This document shows positions 1-7,506 of a stretch of 34,983 nucleotides of DNA, in pieces. The DNA comes from Deltaproteobacteria bacterium. GTDB taxonomy: Bacteria > Desulfobacterota_B > Binatia > UBA9968. A program made the position numbers and the translations under genes. Under the pieces are notes generated by a model. The model saw nothing but the letters and a program-made list of their open reading frames with translations. It was not told where the DNA came from and did no database searches. The stretch's first letter is position 1; each line of letters opens with the position of its first letter. The DNA is taken from positions 1 to 34,983 of the forward strand of contig VBKY01000097.1 of NCBI GenBank assembly GCA_005879255.1, in the 5' to 3' direction.

Positions 1-303
1 TCGGCAGTTTTCCAACGCGGCGCGAAGGACGACGCGGAGTCTCTCTTGGTTCGAACCTGGCAGCAGCGCTTTCTGAGTGTAAAGCAATCCGCGACGGCCG
101 GCGGTCTCGTCGATGTGCACGTTGGCGTCGTGGGCGACTAAAACAATTCCCGGACCATTCGTCATGTGACTATAATCGGCAACGTCGTGGTAGATCCCGT
201 CGCTGGCTTGAATCCAGGAATGAAAGATATCGATGAATGCGGTTAGCGGCACCGGTTCCTTCTCGACGGCGAAAAATTTGACGTTGATTTTTTGCAAGTC
301 CAT
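1..303 (-). CDS. Conserved small protein downstream of the sulfite/nitrite reductase (partial, runs off the left edge)
   Basis: An open frame on the minus strand begins at ATG 303 and stays open for 101 codons to the window edge. The N-terminus reads MDLQKINVKFFAVEKEP and is followed by VPLTAFIDIFHSWIQ; later come a DVADYSH segment and a GPGIVLVAHDANVHID segment, then a GRRGLLYTQK stretch. I recall unnamed proteins of this type next to assimilatory-type sulfite/nitrite reductases, but I know of no established function. The start lies 16 nt past the reductase stop, and a GGTGAG sequence just before the ATG can act as ribosome binding site. It is therefore probably the next gene of the same operon. 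No signal peptide or membrane helix is visible, so it should be cytoplasmic. Confidence 0.8.
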   Translation of the reverse strand, partial: MDLQKINVKFFAVEKEPVPLTAFIDIFHSWIQASDGIYHDVADYSHMTNGPGIVLVAHDANVHIDETAGRRGLLYTQKALLPGSNQERLRVVLRAALENCR

Positions 304-319
304 TTTCACACTCACCTGT

Positions 320-2617
320 TCAAGCGCCCGGCTGTGCGCCGGCCGCGCCGATCGTCACCGCGCTCTGCACTGAGCCAAGCGCCTTGTTATGGCAATCATG
401 GGCGGCGTCGATAAAAAGCTGCGCTTCCTGGAGCAGTTGAACGGCACGGTCCGCATCGGCGGCTTTGCCCTCGTTGATAAATTCTTTCGCTTTGAAGAGG
501 TATTCGGCGAACTTGCCGCCGGCATACTTGTCCCAGAAGAGCTGCGTGTCGTAAAAGCGTTTTGTGAATTCTCCGATGATCTGATTTTCATCTTCGGAGA
601 TGCTCGGGTTCTGATCCTTCACCAAACCTTGGGCGGCGCGCACCATCGATGCGTAAGCGGCTTTCACCGCTTCTTGTGGACGGCCCGCGTCGAGGAGCAA
701 TTGCGCCTCGAACAACTCTCGTTCGCTGGCAGCTAAAGTGAACTCGGCTTGGCTGACCACCTCGCCGGCGCACTCGCCGGTGCCCATGTCCGCCAAGGTA
801 AACTCGCGCGGATCGCCCCAGTCGGTATAATAGGAAGGATCCACTTCGTGGGCCGGAATCTTGGTGAGATCTTCGAGCAAGTCCTTGACTGCTTTCTTGC
901 CGACCCGCCCGACGAAATCTTGAAAGCGTTCATCCTTCTCGCGCTTGCGCACGTAAAAGTCGGTAATCGACGAGACCGCCTCGGGAACCCGCTTCGACGG
1001 CACCGCGCCGATGGGCACACCGTACTCGCCGGCGTTGTCGTGGAACTTGCCGCCGAGGATCACTTGAAAATGCGGCACCTGAAATCCCTTGACGTTGCGG
1101 TTGATGCCATAGAAACCGATGTCGGCGATGTGATGTTGGCCGCAGGAGTTGAAGCAGCCGCTCACTTTGATGCGAAGATTCTTGACGGCTTCGTCCAGCT
1201 CCAAGCTCTTTTCGCCCAGACGATAACGCAGCTCGCGCGCGAGGCCGCGCGACGAAGCGATGCCGAGCTTGCAAGTGTCCGTCCCAGGGCACGCGGTCAC
1301 ATCGACGATTGTCGCCGCGTCCGCGGCGCCCAGACCAATCGCCTTGATCGCTTGATAGAAATCCGGCAGATCAGCTTCGCTCACCCAGCGGAAGAGAATA
1401 TTCTGCTCCACGGTCGTGCGCATCGTGTCCTTGACGAAGCGCCGCGCGATGTCGGCGAGCGCGCGCAACTGATCGGCGCTGGCGTCGCCCAGTGGCAATG
1501 TCACCGTCGCCGCGACGTAGCCTGGCTGCCTTTGCTTGTAGACATTGGTCGCATACCAGGCATCGAATCCTTCGGGCCGCCGGCGGCCGTTGAGGCTCAC
1601 GCCGGGCTTCAGCGGCTCCTCTGACCGGTCGTTGACCGAAATCAGGTAATCCGTCCAACGTGGATCAGACGAAAGTTTTTGCCGCTCTTCCAACACCAGT
1701 TTGCGAAACCCGTCGATGCCGAGATTGGCGATTAAAAATTTAATGCGCGCCCGCGCGCGATTGCGCTTCTCGCCGAGACGGGCGAAGACGCGCGAAATCG
1801 CTTGCATCGTCGGCAGCAGCTCTTCTTCCGGCAGAAACTCATCGAACAGCTTGGCTTTGTAAGGCACCGAGCCCAAACCACCGCCGACGTAAAAAGCAAA
1901 ACCGCGCTGCTCTTTGCCGTCGACAACCCTGGTCTTGGCGATCGCGCCCATGTCATGCATGGTCACCAGGCCGCAAGGATTTTGCTCGCAGCCGGAGAAG
2001 GCGATTTTCACCTTACGCCCGAAGTCCTGGGTGTCGGGATGACCCATCAAGAATCTTGAGGATGCCTTGGCGTACGGCGTCACGTCGAAAACTTGTTCGC
2101 GGCAGATCCCTGCCAGCGGGCAAGCGGTAACGTTACGTACAGAATTGCCGCAGGCTTCGCGTGTCGTAACTCGGACCGCGGCGAGCCGGCGCATCAATGC
2201 CGGAGTGTCGTTGATATGCACGTAATGCAACTGAAAATCCTGCCGCGTCGTGACGTGGGCGACGCCATCGGAGTACTCTTCAGAAAGATCGGCGAGGGTT
2301 TCCAACTGCTCCGGCGTCACGCCGCCGAAAGGAATCTTGATCCGCATCATACCGGGCGCGTCCCAAAGGGTGTCGGGCCCTTTGATGACGTCCGCCGACA
2401 GCTTTAGTTTTTGAACGCGTTTGCCGTCATGGCGCTGACCGTTGTCGTAGCGCTGGCCGTAGATGCCGCGCCGGAGGCGAGTTTCGGCAAAGACTTTCTC
2501 GTCGATCTTGCCCTGCTTGCGCAGCTCCATCTGCTGCTCGAAGATATCGATCTCCCGTCCCAGTTCGGGTGGAATCTTCCCCGCGAGTTTTTCTTTCCAG
2601 CTTAGGCCGTGTTCCAT
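320..2617 (-). CDS. Ferredoxin-type sulfite/nitrite reductase, siroheme and [4Fe-4S], with a helical C-terminal extension
   Basis: A 765-residue protein with the two-fold repeat of the siroheme sulfite/nitrite reductase family. The catalytic cluster motif is complete: C443-x5-C449 (in TACPGTDTCKLG) and C488-x3-C492 (in SGCFNSCGQHH), which bind the [4Fe-4S] cluster bridged to siroheme. The family performs six-electron reduction of sulfite to sulfide or nitrite to ammonia in the cytoplasm; sequence alone does not settle which. The N-terminal half also has cysteines in matching places (C166-x5-C172 and C210-x4-C215). Past about residue 630 there is a helix-rich tail (SERELFEAQLLLDAGRPQEA onward) that looks like a HEPN-type helical bundle and is not part of the minimal enzyme. 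The start at ATG 2617 is preceded by AGGAGG at a 5-nt spacing. A broken Rrf2 regulator lies upstream on the same strand and a small conserved gene follows, so this looks like a sulfur or nitrogen assimilation operon. Confidence 0.9.
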   Translation of the reverse strand: MEHGLSWKEKLAGKIPPELGREIDIFEQQMELRKQGKIDEKVFAETRLRRGIYGQRYDNGQRHDGKRVQKLKLSADVIKGPDTLWDAPGMMRIKIPFGGVTPEQLETLADLSEEYSDGVAHVTTRQDFQLHYVHINDTPALMRRLAAVRVTTREACGNSVRNVTACPLAGICREQVFDVTPYAKASSRFLMGHPDTQDFGRKVKIAFSGCEQNPCGLVTMHDMGAIAKTRVVDGKEQRGFAFYVGGGLGSVPYKAKLFDEFLPEEELLPTMQAISRVFARLGEKRNRARARIKFLIANLGIDGFRKLVLEERQKLSSDPRWTDYLISVNDRSEEPLKPGVSLNGRRRPEGFDAWYATNVYKQRQPGYVAATVTLPLGDASADQLRALADIARRFVKDTMRTTVEQNILFRWVSEADLPDFYQAIKAIGLGAADAATIVDVTACPGTDTCKLGIASSRGLARELRYRLGEKSLELDEAVKNLRIKVSGCFNSCGQHHIADIGFYGINRNVKGFQVPHFQVILGGKFHDNAGEYGVPIGAVPSKRVPEAVSSITDFYVRKREKDERFQDFVGRVGKKAVKDLLEDLTKIPAHEVDPSYYTDWGDPREFTLADMGTGECAGEVVSQAEFTLAASERELFEAQLLLDAGRPQEAVKAAYASMVRAAQGLVKDQNPSISEDENQIIGEFTKRFYDTQLFWDKYAGGKFAEYLFKAKEFINEGKAADADRAVQLLQEAQLFIDAAHDCHNKALGSVQSAVTIGAAGAQPGA

Positions 2618-2622
2618 AAGAA

Positions 2623-2671
2623 CCTCCTCAGAAATGAGGCTAATTACGAGTTAGGTGATCCAATCAGTCAA
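2623..2671 (-). promoter_or_regulatory. Candidate promoter and RBS-overlapping hairpin of the reductase gene
   Basis: Read on the minus strand, TTGACT (2666-2671) stands 19 nt before TAATTA (2641-2646), a weak sigma70-like pair with a long spacer. Just before the gene is a perfect inverted repeat, CCTCA-TTTC-TGAGG (2626-2639). Its 3' arm overlaps the ribosome binding site AGGAGG (2623-2628), so folding could partly hide it. The promoter is a guess. The inverted repeat and the ribosome binding site are seen directly. Confidence 0.35.
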
Positions 2672-2712
2672 CAATCGCCCCAAAAAAATTTCGCCTAGCC
2701 CAAACCTCGACC

Positions 2713-3113
2713 TTAAATGTAGTACATCAAAGCGCCCACCTCCGGCTTACACAGATCAGCCAGTGTGGTTTCTTCCAGTACCGTCTCCATCGCGCGCACG
2801 CCGCGCGCCCAGGTCTCGATCAAACGTTGGGTCACCTTGGATATCGCCCGGCCTTGCGCCTGGGCTTTTGAGTCGAAACCGACCCCCGGTCCTTCCAGCA
2901 CAGCAAGGATCTCCTTTAACCGCCCGAGGGTCCTCTGGCGGCGTGAACCAGATTACCGCGCTTGAGCAACAGCATGATTTGACCGAGATACTGCAATGGT
3001 ATCTGCTGGTTATTGGCGATCTCTTTCACTTGCACGGCGCGCCGAACCTTGTAGTTCTCGGCCAGCTCCGCGAGCGCAAGTAGCCCATAATGACCTTTCG
3101 AACTGACCCTCAT
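2713..3113 (-). pseudogene. Rrf2-family transcriptional regulator, broken by an internal frameshifting deletion
   Basis: The N-terminal part (MRVSSKGHYGLLALAEL, starting at ATG 3113) is a typical Rrf2 winged-helix domain, including the AVQVKEIANNQQIPLQYLGQI recognition region and the wing beginning RGPSGG. The frame then hits TAA at 2916-2918. The other reading frame resumes at once with LKEILAVLEGP, the normal Rrf2 continuation, and runs to a stop at 2713. The family normally has about a dozen residues between GGY and the EI.LEGP segment, so roughly 30-odd bases not divisible by three are missing here. The dimerisation half has only one cysteine (LADLCKPE), not the three-cysteine cluster of IscR, so it resembles CymR-like sulfur regulators more. 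Its position upstream of the reductase suggests it once controlled that operon. Confidence 0.8.
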
Positions 3114-3322
3114 CGCGGCCCCGCTTATCTGACTAAGATTTCCAATCCTAAGTAAAACGATCAAGTATGTCAAGAAGCCAGTCGGGTAGGCCCAAACCGC
3201 GCAGTTGGCTGCTCAGCAGGGCGTTTGGCCAGGTTGCGCGGTTCAACAGCTTGACGCTATATTCCGACCATTTCCAAGGAATTCCGCTGAGTGGGTTTGG
3301 GCGATTTTGGGGGAGGCCGATC

Positions 3323-4357
3323 ATGGTGCGAGATGGTAAAACCGCTGTCACATTTGCCCTGACGTTTCTTCTGACAATTCTACCCGGCGCATTTTCCCTA
3401 GCCGCTCCCGGCGAGGTGATCATATCCCACGCCAGCATGAGCACGTCTGCGATACCGCTGTGGGTGACGCAGCGACAGAATTTTTTTGGCAAGTACGGGG
3501 TAAAATCAAAAGTGGTCTGGGTGCGCGGCAATCCGGCGCAGATCGCTACTCTGGTTTCGGGTGATACGCAGATCGCCTACGGCGGCGCGACTACGGCGTT
3601 GGCGGCTGCGGTCGGTGGGCGCGATATGAAAATCATCGCCAGTCTGAGCAGCCGTGAGAGTCTCGATTTGGTCGCGCGCCCCAACATCAAAAACTCTAAA
3701 GAGCTCGCCGGCAAGCGATTCGGCGTACAAAGCGTTGGCGGTGGCGTCTGGAAAACCGCGACGGTTTGGCTGGAACACTTCGGCATGGATGAGCGGCGCG
3801 ACAATATCCAGATGATCGTCATCGGCGATGTCACGGTCCTCGCTCAGTCGCTCGAATCGGGCCTCATCGACGTCACGGTTGTCCCGCCTTTTCTTAGCCG
3901 CCGCTTAGCGGAAAAGGGGTTCACAGTGCTGGGCCGCTGCGAACAAACCAAGTTGCCGTCGGTCGGCATGACCGTTCTAGTCGAACGGCCATACTTGCAG
4001 CAGAACGCTGAGACCTTGCAGGGCGTCATGATGGCGCTGATCGAAGGCATGGCATTCACCGGTCATCCGAGGAACAAATCCGTGGTGCTGGAAACCTTGG
4101 CGAAGCAATTCAGAATGACCGACACCGTCGCCGTAGAAGGCGCGTATCAGGATGTCTCCACCCTCGTGCGCCTGGAAGAAGGCCGCAAACCTTATGTCTC
4201 CCTCGAAGGCATGCGCATTCTGCAACGGCTGCTGAAACCGCAGAATCCCAAGATCGGCGAGATCAAAGTGGAAACCCTGATCGACTCCAGCATCGTCAAA
4301 CGAATCGATGACAGCGGCTTTTTCGAAAAGCTTTATGCCGAGTACGGGCTGAAATGA
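3323..4357 (+). CDS. ABC-type substrate-binding protein, NMT1/THI5-like (array member 1)
   Basis: A 344-residue protein with an N-terminal signal peptide (TAVTFALTFLLTILPGAFS followed by LAAPG) and the two-lobed NMT1/THI5-like periplasmic binding fold seen in SsuA, TauA and NrtA-type receptors. The start at ATG 3323 is chosen because GGGAGG stands just upstream and the signal peptide follows directly; a longer in-frame extension to 3167 has no such support. Conserved blocks are IPLWVTQRQNFFGKYGV, ELAGKRFGVQSVGGGVWKT, LWLEHFG-like VWLEHFGMDERRDN and the tail IDDSGFFEKLYAEYGLK. It differs from the others in the first block (ISHASMST in place of the GYA motif) and in VRGNPAQIATLVSGD, so it may bind a different ligand. 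No permease or ATPase gene is nearby. The ligand is unknown. Confidence 0.88.
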   Translation: MVRDGKTAVTFALTFLLTILPGAFSLAAPGEVIISHASMSTSAIPLWVTQRQNFFGKYGVKSKVVWVRGNPAQIATLVSGDTQIAYGGATTALAAAVGGRDMKIIASLSSRESLDLVARPNIKNSKELAGKRFGVQSVGGGVWKTATVWLEHFGMDERRDNIQMIVIGDVTVLAQSLESGLIDVTVVPPFLSRRLAEKGFTVLGRCEQTKLPSVGMTVLVERPYLQQNAETLQGVMMALIEGMAFTGHPRNKSVVLETLAKQFRMTDTVAVEGAYQDVSTLVRLEEGRKPYVSLEGMRILQRLLKPQNPKIGEIKVETLIDSSIVKRIDDSGFFEKLYAEYGLK

Positions 4358-4390
4358 TCTCACTCATCTCAAAATGTATGAAAAAATCAA

Positions 4391-4500
4391 TTCATGGTTC
4401 GACAGGCTCACCATGAACGGGACGACTTGGATGGAGGTTCAAGTATTTAGCCGTTCGTTCCTTCGTCGAGCTCAGGACGGACTCTGAGACCCATCGAAGG
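4391..4500. repeat. REP-like repeat pair
   Basis: The gap between the first binding protein and the hydrolase pair holds two REP-like units. The first is an inverted repeat TTCATGGT (4391-4398) with ACCATGAA (4410-4417) around TCGACAGGCTC. The second (4451-4500) has CTCAGGACGG and the flanking pair CCTTCG and CGAAGG. Both match a short intergenic repeat style I know from many environmental genomes (cores resembling GACAGGCTCA and TCGAGCTCAGGACGG). They probably are transcribed in the 3' region of the upstream gene and could form hairpins. Confidence 0.6.
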
Positions 4501-4545
4501 GCGATCTGCCTTTTTACATAGTCTCAGTTTCGTCGGATTCAAACT

Positions 4546-5382
4546 ATGAGCATCGATACGCAACTCTGCGCTTTCAAAACCGCCGACAACGAACGGCTGC
4601 ATGGTTTACTCTTTACTCCGCCGCAATCACCGTCCGACCTGGCGCTGATCATGGTTCACGGCGTGGCGATGAATTTCTATTTGCCACCGTTGGTCATCTT
4701 CGGCCAGGAATTGGCGCAACGTGGTTATCACTGTTTCGTCATCAACACGCGCGGTCACGACTGGGTGTCCCGAGCGGGCAACCTGACCGCATTCGGCGGC
4801 GCCGCCTTCGAAACCTTCGAAGACGCTCTAATCGATCTTGATGGCGCGTTGGCTCATTTAGCGGCTCAAGGATACCGGCGGTTCATTCTCGTCGGTCACA
4901 GTCTCGGCTGCGTCAAGTCGCTTCTCTATCATGGCTCCCGTCAGCGAGCGGATATCATCGGGATCGTCTCCTGTTCCTGCCCGAAGCAATTCTATTCCGC
5001 GCGCGCCCTGGAGCAGCCGCAGTTCACCGAACTGATGGGCCAAGCCGAGCAGTGGGTATCACAAGGTGAAGGAAATAAATTTCTCTGGGCTCCAGCAAGC
5101 GGAGGTGAGGGCCTTTTCACTGCCAAAACTTATGTCAATAAATACGGCCGCCACGAAAACAACGACGTTCGCCCCCATGCGCGACGATTGGGTTGCCCCT
5201 TGCTGACGATCGCCGGCGGCGCCGAACATCCGTATTTTCCCGAGTACGCCAAGGAGTTGGCCGACGCCGCCGGCGCTAACGCAATCTGCAAGATCGTGCC
5301 GGACGCCAATCACTTCTATAGTAGACAAGAGCGCACAGTCATCGACCTCATTTCCCAGTGGTTGCAGCAATTTAAGAATTAA
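4546..5382 (+). CDS. Alpha/beta hydrolase (tandem copy 1)
   Basis: A 278-residue alpha/beta-hydrolase fold protein. The oxyanion region is MVHGVAMNF, the nucleophile elbow is VGHSLG with Ser119, and the catalytic His is probably H256 in DANHFYSR. The acid is not a clear Asp at the usual place after the sixth strand: the sequence there is AGGAEHPY, so E227 may serve. There is no signal peptide, so the enzyme should be cytoplasmic. It is a close tandem paralogue of the next gene, from FKTADNERLHGLLFTPP to QWLQQFKN. Its location among periplasmic binding proteins suggests it acts on an ester, lactone or C-C substrate taken up by one of them, but the substrate is not visible in the sequence. The ribosome binding site is weak. 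Confidence 0.85.
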   Translation: MSIDTQLCAFKTADNERLHGLLFTPPQSPSDLALIMVHGVAMNFYLPPLVIFGQELAQRGYHCFVINTRGHDWVSRAGNLTAFGGAAFETFEDALIDLDGALAHLAAQGYRRFILVGHSLGCVKSLLYHGSRQRADIIGIVSCSCPKQFYSARALEQPQFTELMGQAEQWVSQGEGNKFLWAPASGGEGLFTAKTYVNKYGRHENNDVRPHARRLGCPLLTIAGGAEHPYFPEYAKELADAAGANAICKIVPDANHFYSRQERTVIDLISQWLQQFKN

Positions 5383-5404
5383 CACGGCATGGACGCCGCG
5401 ATCG

Positions 5405-6247
5405 ATGACGACGAATTTTCACACCAAATTTTGCAGCTTCAAAACCATCGACAACGAAAGACTCCACGGTTTGCTCTTTACCCCGCCGGAATCACCAGCC
5501 GATCTTGCATTAGTGTTCGTACACGGCGTCGCCATGAATTTTTATTTGCCGCCGCTGGTCGTCTTCGGCCAGGCATTGGCACAGCGCGGTTTTCAGTGCT
5601 TTGTGATCAACACCCGCGGCCACGACTGGATCTCCCGTGCCGGGAATCTGACTGAATTCGGCGGCTCGGCATATGAAAACCTCGAAGACTGTCTTCCCGA
5701 TCTCGACGGCGCGTTCGATTATCTGCAGCAGCAGGGCTATCGGCGCTTTGTTCTGATCGGCCACAGCCTCGGCGCCATCAAGTCGATTATCTATCAAGGC
5801 ACGCGTCAACGGGCCGATGTGGTCGGAATCGTTTCATGTTCGGCGCCCAAGCAATTCTATTCAGAGCGCATCGCGCGTCAGCCGCGATTTCGCGAGCTCA
5901 TCGAGCGAGCCGAGGCGATGGTCGCCGAAGGCAGAGGCGAAGAACTTATGTCGATCTCGGTCGGCGCCACGCCGGGAATTTTCAGCGCGCGCAGTCACTT
6001 GAACAAATATGGTAAAGATGATCGAAACGACTGCCGGCCGTACGCCAAGCTGATTGGCTGTCCGCTGCTCGCCATCGTCGGCAGCGCCGAACCCAAGTTT
6101 TTCTACGAATACGCGCAGGAAATCGCCGCTGGCGCGGCGCCGCACGGCACTTGCAAGCTGGTCGACGGCGCCAATCATTTTTACAATCGCCACACGGCGG
6201 AAATCGTCGAGATCGTATATCAGTGGCTGACGCAGTTTAAGAATTGA
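5405..6247 (+). CDS. Alpha/beta hydrolase (tandem copy 2)
   Basis: A 280-residue paralogue of the preceding hydrolase, separated by 22 nt. It has the same layout: FVHGVAMNFYLPP, the nucleophile elbow IGHSLG with Ser121, VGSAEPKFF in the acid region (again Glu, not Asp) and GANHFYNR for the catalytic His. The two genes are alike at DNA level along most of their length, which points to a fairly recent tandem duplication. Differences cluster in the lid region after KQFYS (RARGLG-type insert differences around residues 150-195), where substrate specificity would be set. No clear ribosome binding site precedes ATG 5405, so translational coupling to the upstream copy is likely. Confidence 0.85.
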   Translation: MTTNFHTKFCSFKTIDNERLHGLLFTPPESPADLALVFVHGVAMNFYLPPLVVFGQALAQRGFQCFVINTRGHDWISRAGNLTEFGGSAYENLEDCLPDLDGAFDYLQQQGYRRFVLIGHSLGAIKSIIYQGTRQRADVVGIVSCSAPKQFYSERIARQPRFRELIERAEAMVAEGRGEELMSISVGATPGIFSARSHLNKYGKDDRNDCRPYAKLIGCPLLAIVGSAEPKFFYEYAQEIAAGAAPHGTCKLVDGANHFYNRHTAEIVEIVYQWLTQFKN

Positions 6248-6303
6248 AAAATCTTAGCATGATGTTTGGACCGCGGATTATGCTTATACGTCCAGCTTGC
6301 AGA

Positions 6304-6384
6304 CTCATTGACGCTTCCATCATGCATACGTTAGACAAGAGCGGCAACTTCGACCGGATCTGTGTGAAATACGGCGTGAAGTGA
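6304..6384 (+). pseudogene. C-terminal stub of another NMT1-like binding protein
   Basis: This short frame encodes LIDASIMHTLDKSGNFDRI then CVKYGVK and stops at TGA 6382-6384. It lines up with the C-termini of the neighbouring binding proteins (for example VIDSRIMRKLDESGFIDRTY in the next gene, and LK or VK at the end). Upstream of residue LIDAS the frame (PRIMLIRPACR) no longer matches the family. The stub ends right in front of the next binding protein gene, whose ribosome binding site GAGG overlaps the stub's TGA. It is best read as the remains of an extra array member lost by recombination or deletion. Confidence 0.75.
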
Positions 6385-6395
6385 GGAAAGTATCA

Positions 6396-7415
6396 ATGAA
6401 TTGGATTTTGGCAATCATCGTTTCTGCTTCGATTCTTCTGACCTGCAATACTCACTCCCATAGCGCCTCTGCGCCTTATAAACTCATCGTCGGCTACGCC
6501 GCCATCAACGCGCGGGTCTCGCCGCTGTGGATCAGCGAGGAACAAGGCTATTTGGCGAAGTACGGACTGCAAGTCGAGCAAGTTTATTTGCGCGGCGCGC
6601 CCACTCTAGTCGCCGGCCTCGCCTCGGGCGATATTCAACTCGGCCGCAGCGGCGGCAGCGCCACGCTGGCAGCCATCGGCGCCGGCCATGATTTCAAGAT
6701 CGTCGCGACTTTCTCCAGCCGCAACTCCTACGATTTAATCGCGCGTCCCAGTATTAAACGCGCCGAGGATTTGCGCGGCAAGAAGATCGCGGTCACCAGC
6801 ATCGGCGGCACGACATGGATGGGCGTGCTGCTTTGGCTCGAGCACTTCGGCTTGGATCAACAGCGCGACAATATCCTGCTGCAAGTCCTCGGCGATCAAA
6901 GCGTGCAGATGCAAGCGGTCGAAACCGGCATCGCCGACGCTGCCGGGCTCGACGGGGTGTTTAGCAAAAGACTCAAACAGAAAGGCTTCACTCTGCTCGG
7001 CGAGTACTCCGATTTGAAACAACGCATCGTTGGACAGGCGATGGTCGTGCCGCATGCGTTCCTTACCCAACGGCCGGATATCGTCGAAAGTTACCTCAAG
7101 GCCGAGATCGAAGCCTTGGCCTTCGCGCTGGCGCCAAAGAATAAACCGGCAGTGCTAAAAACGCTGATGAAACGGCTCAGGATCGATGCCGCAGGCGCCG
7201 AAGAAGGTTATCAAGATCTGCTCAAAGGCGTCGACCGAAAACCGTTTCCCTCGCTCGATGGCTTGCGCAATGTGCAACGCATGTTGAAAATCCGCACCCC
7301 GAAAATCGGCGAGATCAAAGCCGAAGAAGTCATCGACTCCCGCATCATGCGCAAACTCGATGAAAGCGGCTTCATCGACCGCACTTACGCGGCGCAGGGT
7401 GTGATTTTGAAGTAA
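6396..7415 (+). CDS. ABC-type substrate-binding protein, NMT1/THI5-like (array member 2)
   Basis: A 339-residue exported binding protein. The start at ATG 6396 (MNWILAIIVSASILLTC) is chosen over an upstream GTG because GAGGAAAG lies at a normal distance and the signal peptide begins there. The family blocks are present: GYAAINARVSPLWISEEQGY, LRGAPTLVAGLASGDIQLG, SGGSATLAAIGAGHD, FSSRNSYDLIARPSIKRAED, SIGGTTWMGVLLWLEHFGLD and the C-terminal KLDESGFIDRTYAAQGV. The fold is that of type-II periplasmic binding proteins of the NMT1/SsuA group, which hand a small molecule to an ABC permease. No permease or ATPase is encoded in this window. It is more like members 3, 4 and 6 than member 1. Confidence 0.88.
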   Translation: MNWILAIIVSASILLTCNTHSHSASAPYKLIVGYAAINARVSPLWISEEQGYLAKYGLQVEQVYLRGAPTLVAGLASGDIQLGRSGGSATLAAIGAGHDFKIVATFSSRNSYDLIARPSIKRAEDLRGKKIAVTSIGGTTWMGVLLWLEHFGLDQQRDNILLQVLGDQSVQMQAVETGIADAAGLDGVFSKRLKQKGFTLLGEYSDLKQRIVGQAMVVPHAFLTQRPDIVESYLKAEIEALAFALAPKNKPAVLKTLMKRLRIDAAGAEEGYQDLLKGVDRKPFPSLDGLRNVQRMLKIRTPKIGEIKAEEVIDSRIMRKLDESGFIDRTYAAQGVILK

Positions 7416-7506
7416 CATCGATTGGGCGCAGAGCAAGCAGAGGCATATTCTTCAGGATGGATTGGTTTATTGTTTCGATGCGGATGAAATGAGGAAATCG
7501 ATTTCG

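Noticed and set aside
749..1624. A 291-codon plus-strand open frame
   Set aside because: It is fully antisense to the siroheme reductase, whose cysteine motifs are unmistakable. The opposite frame shows no domain.
3167..3322. N-terminal extension of the first binding protein to 3167
   Set aside because: The extension lacks a ribosome binding site and would bury the signal peptide; ATG 3323 has GGGAGG and starts right before it.
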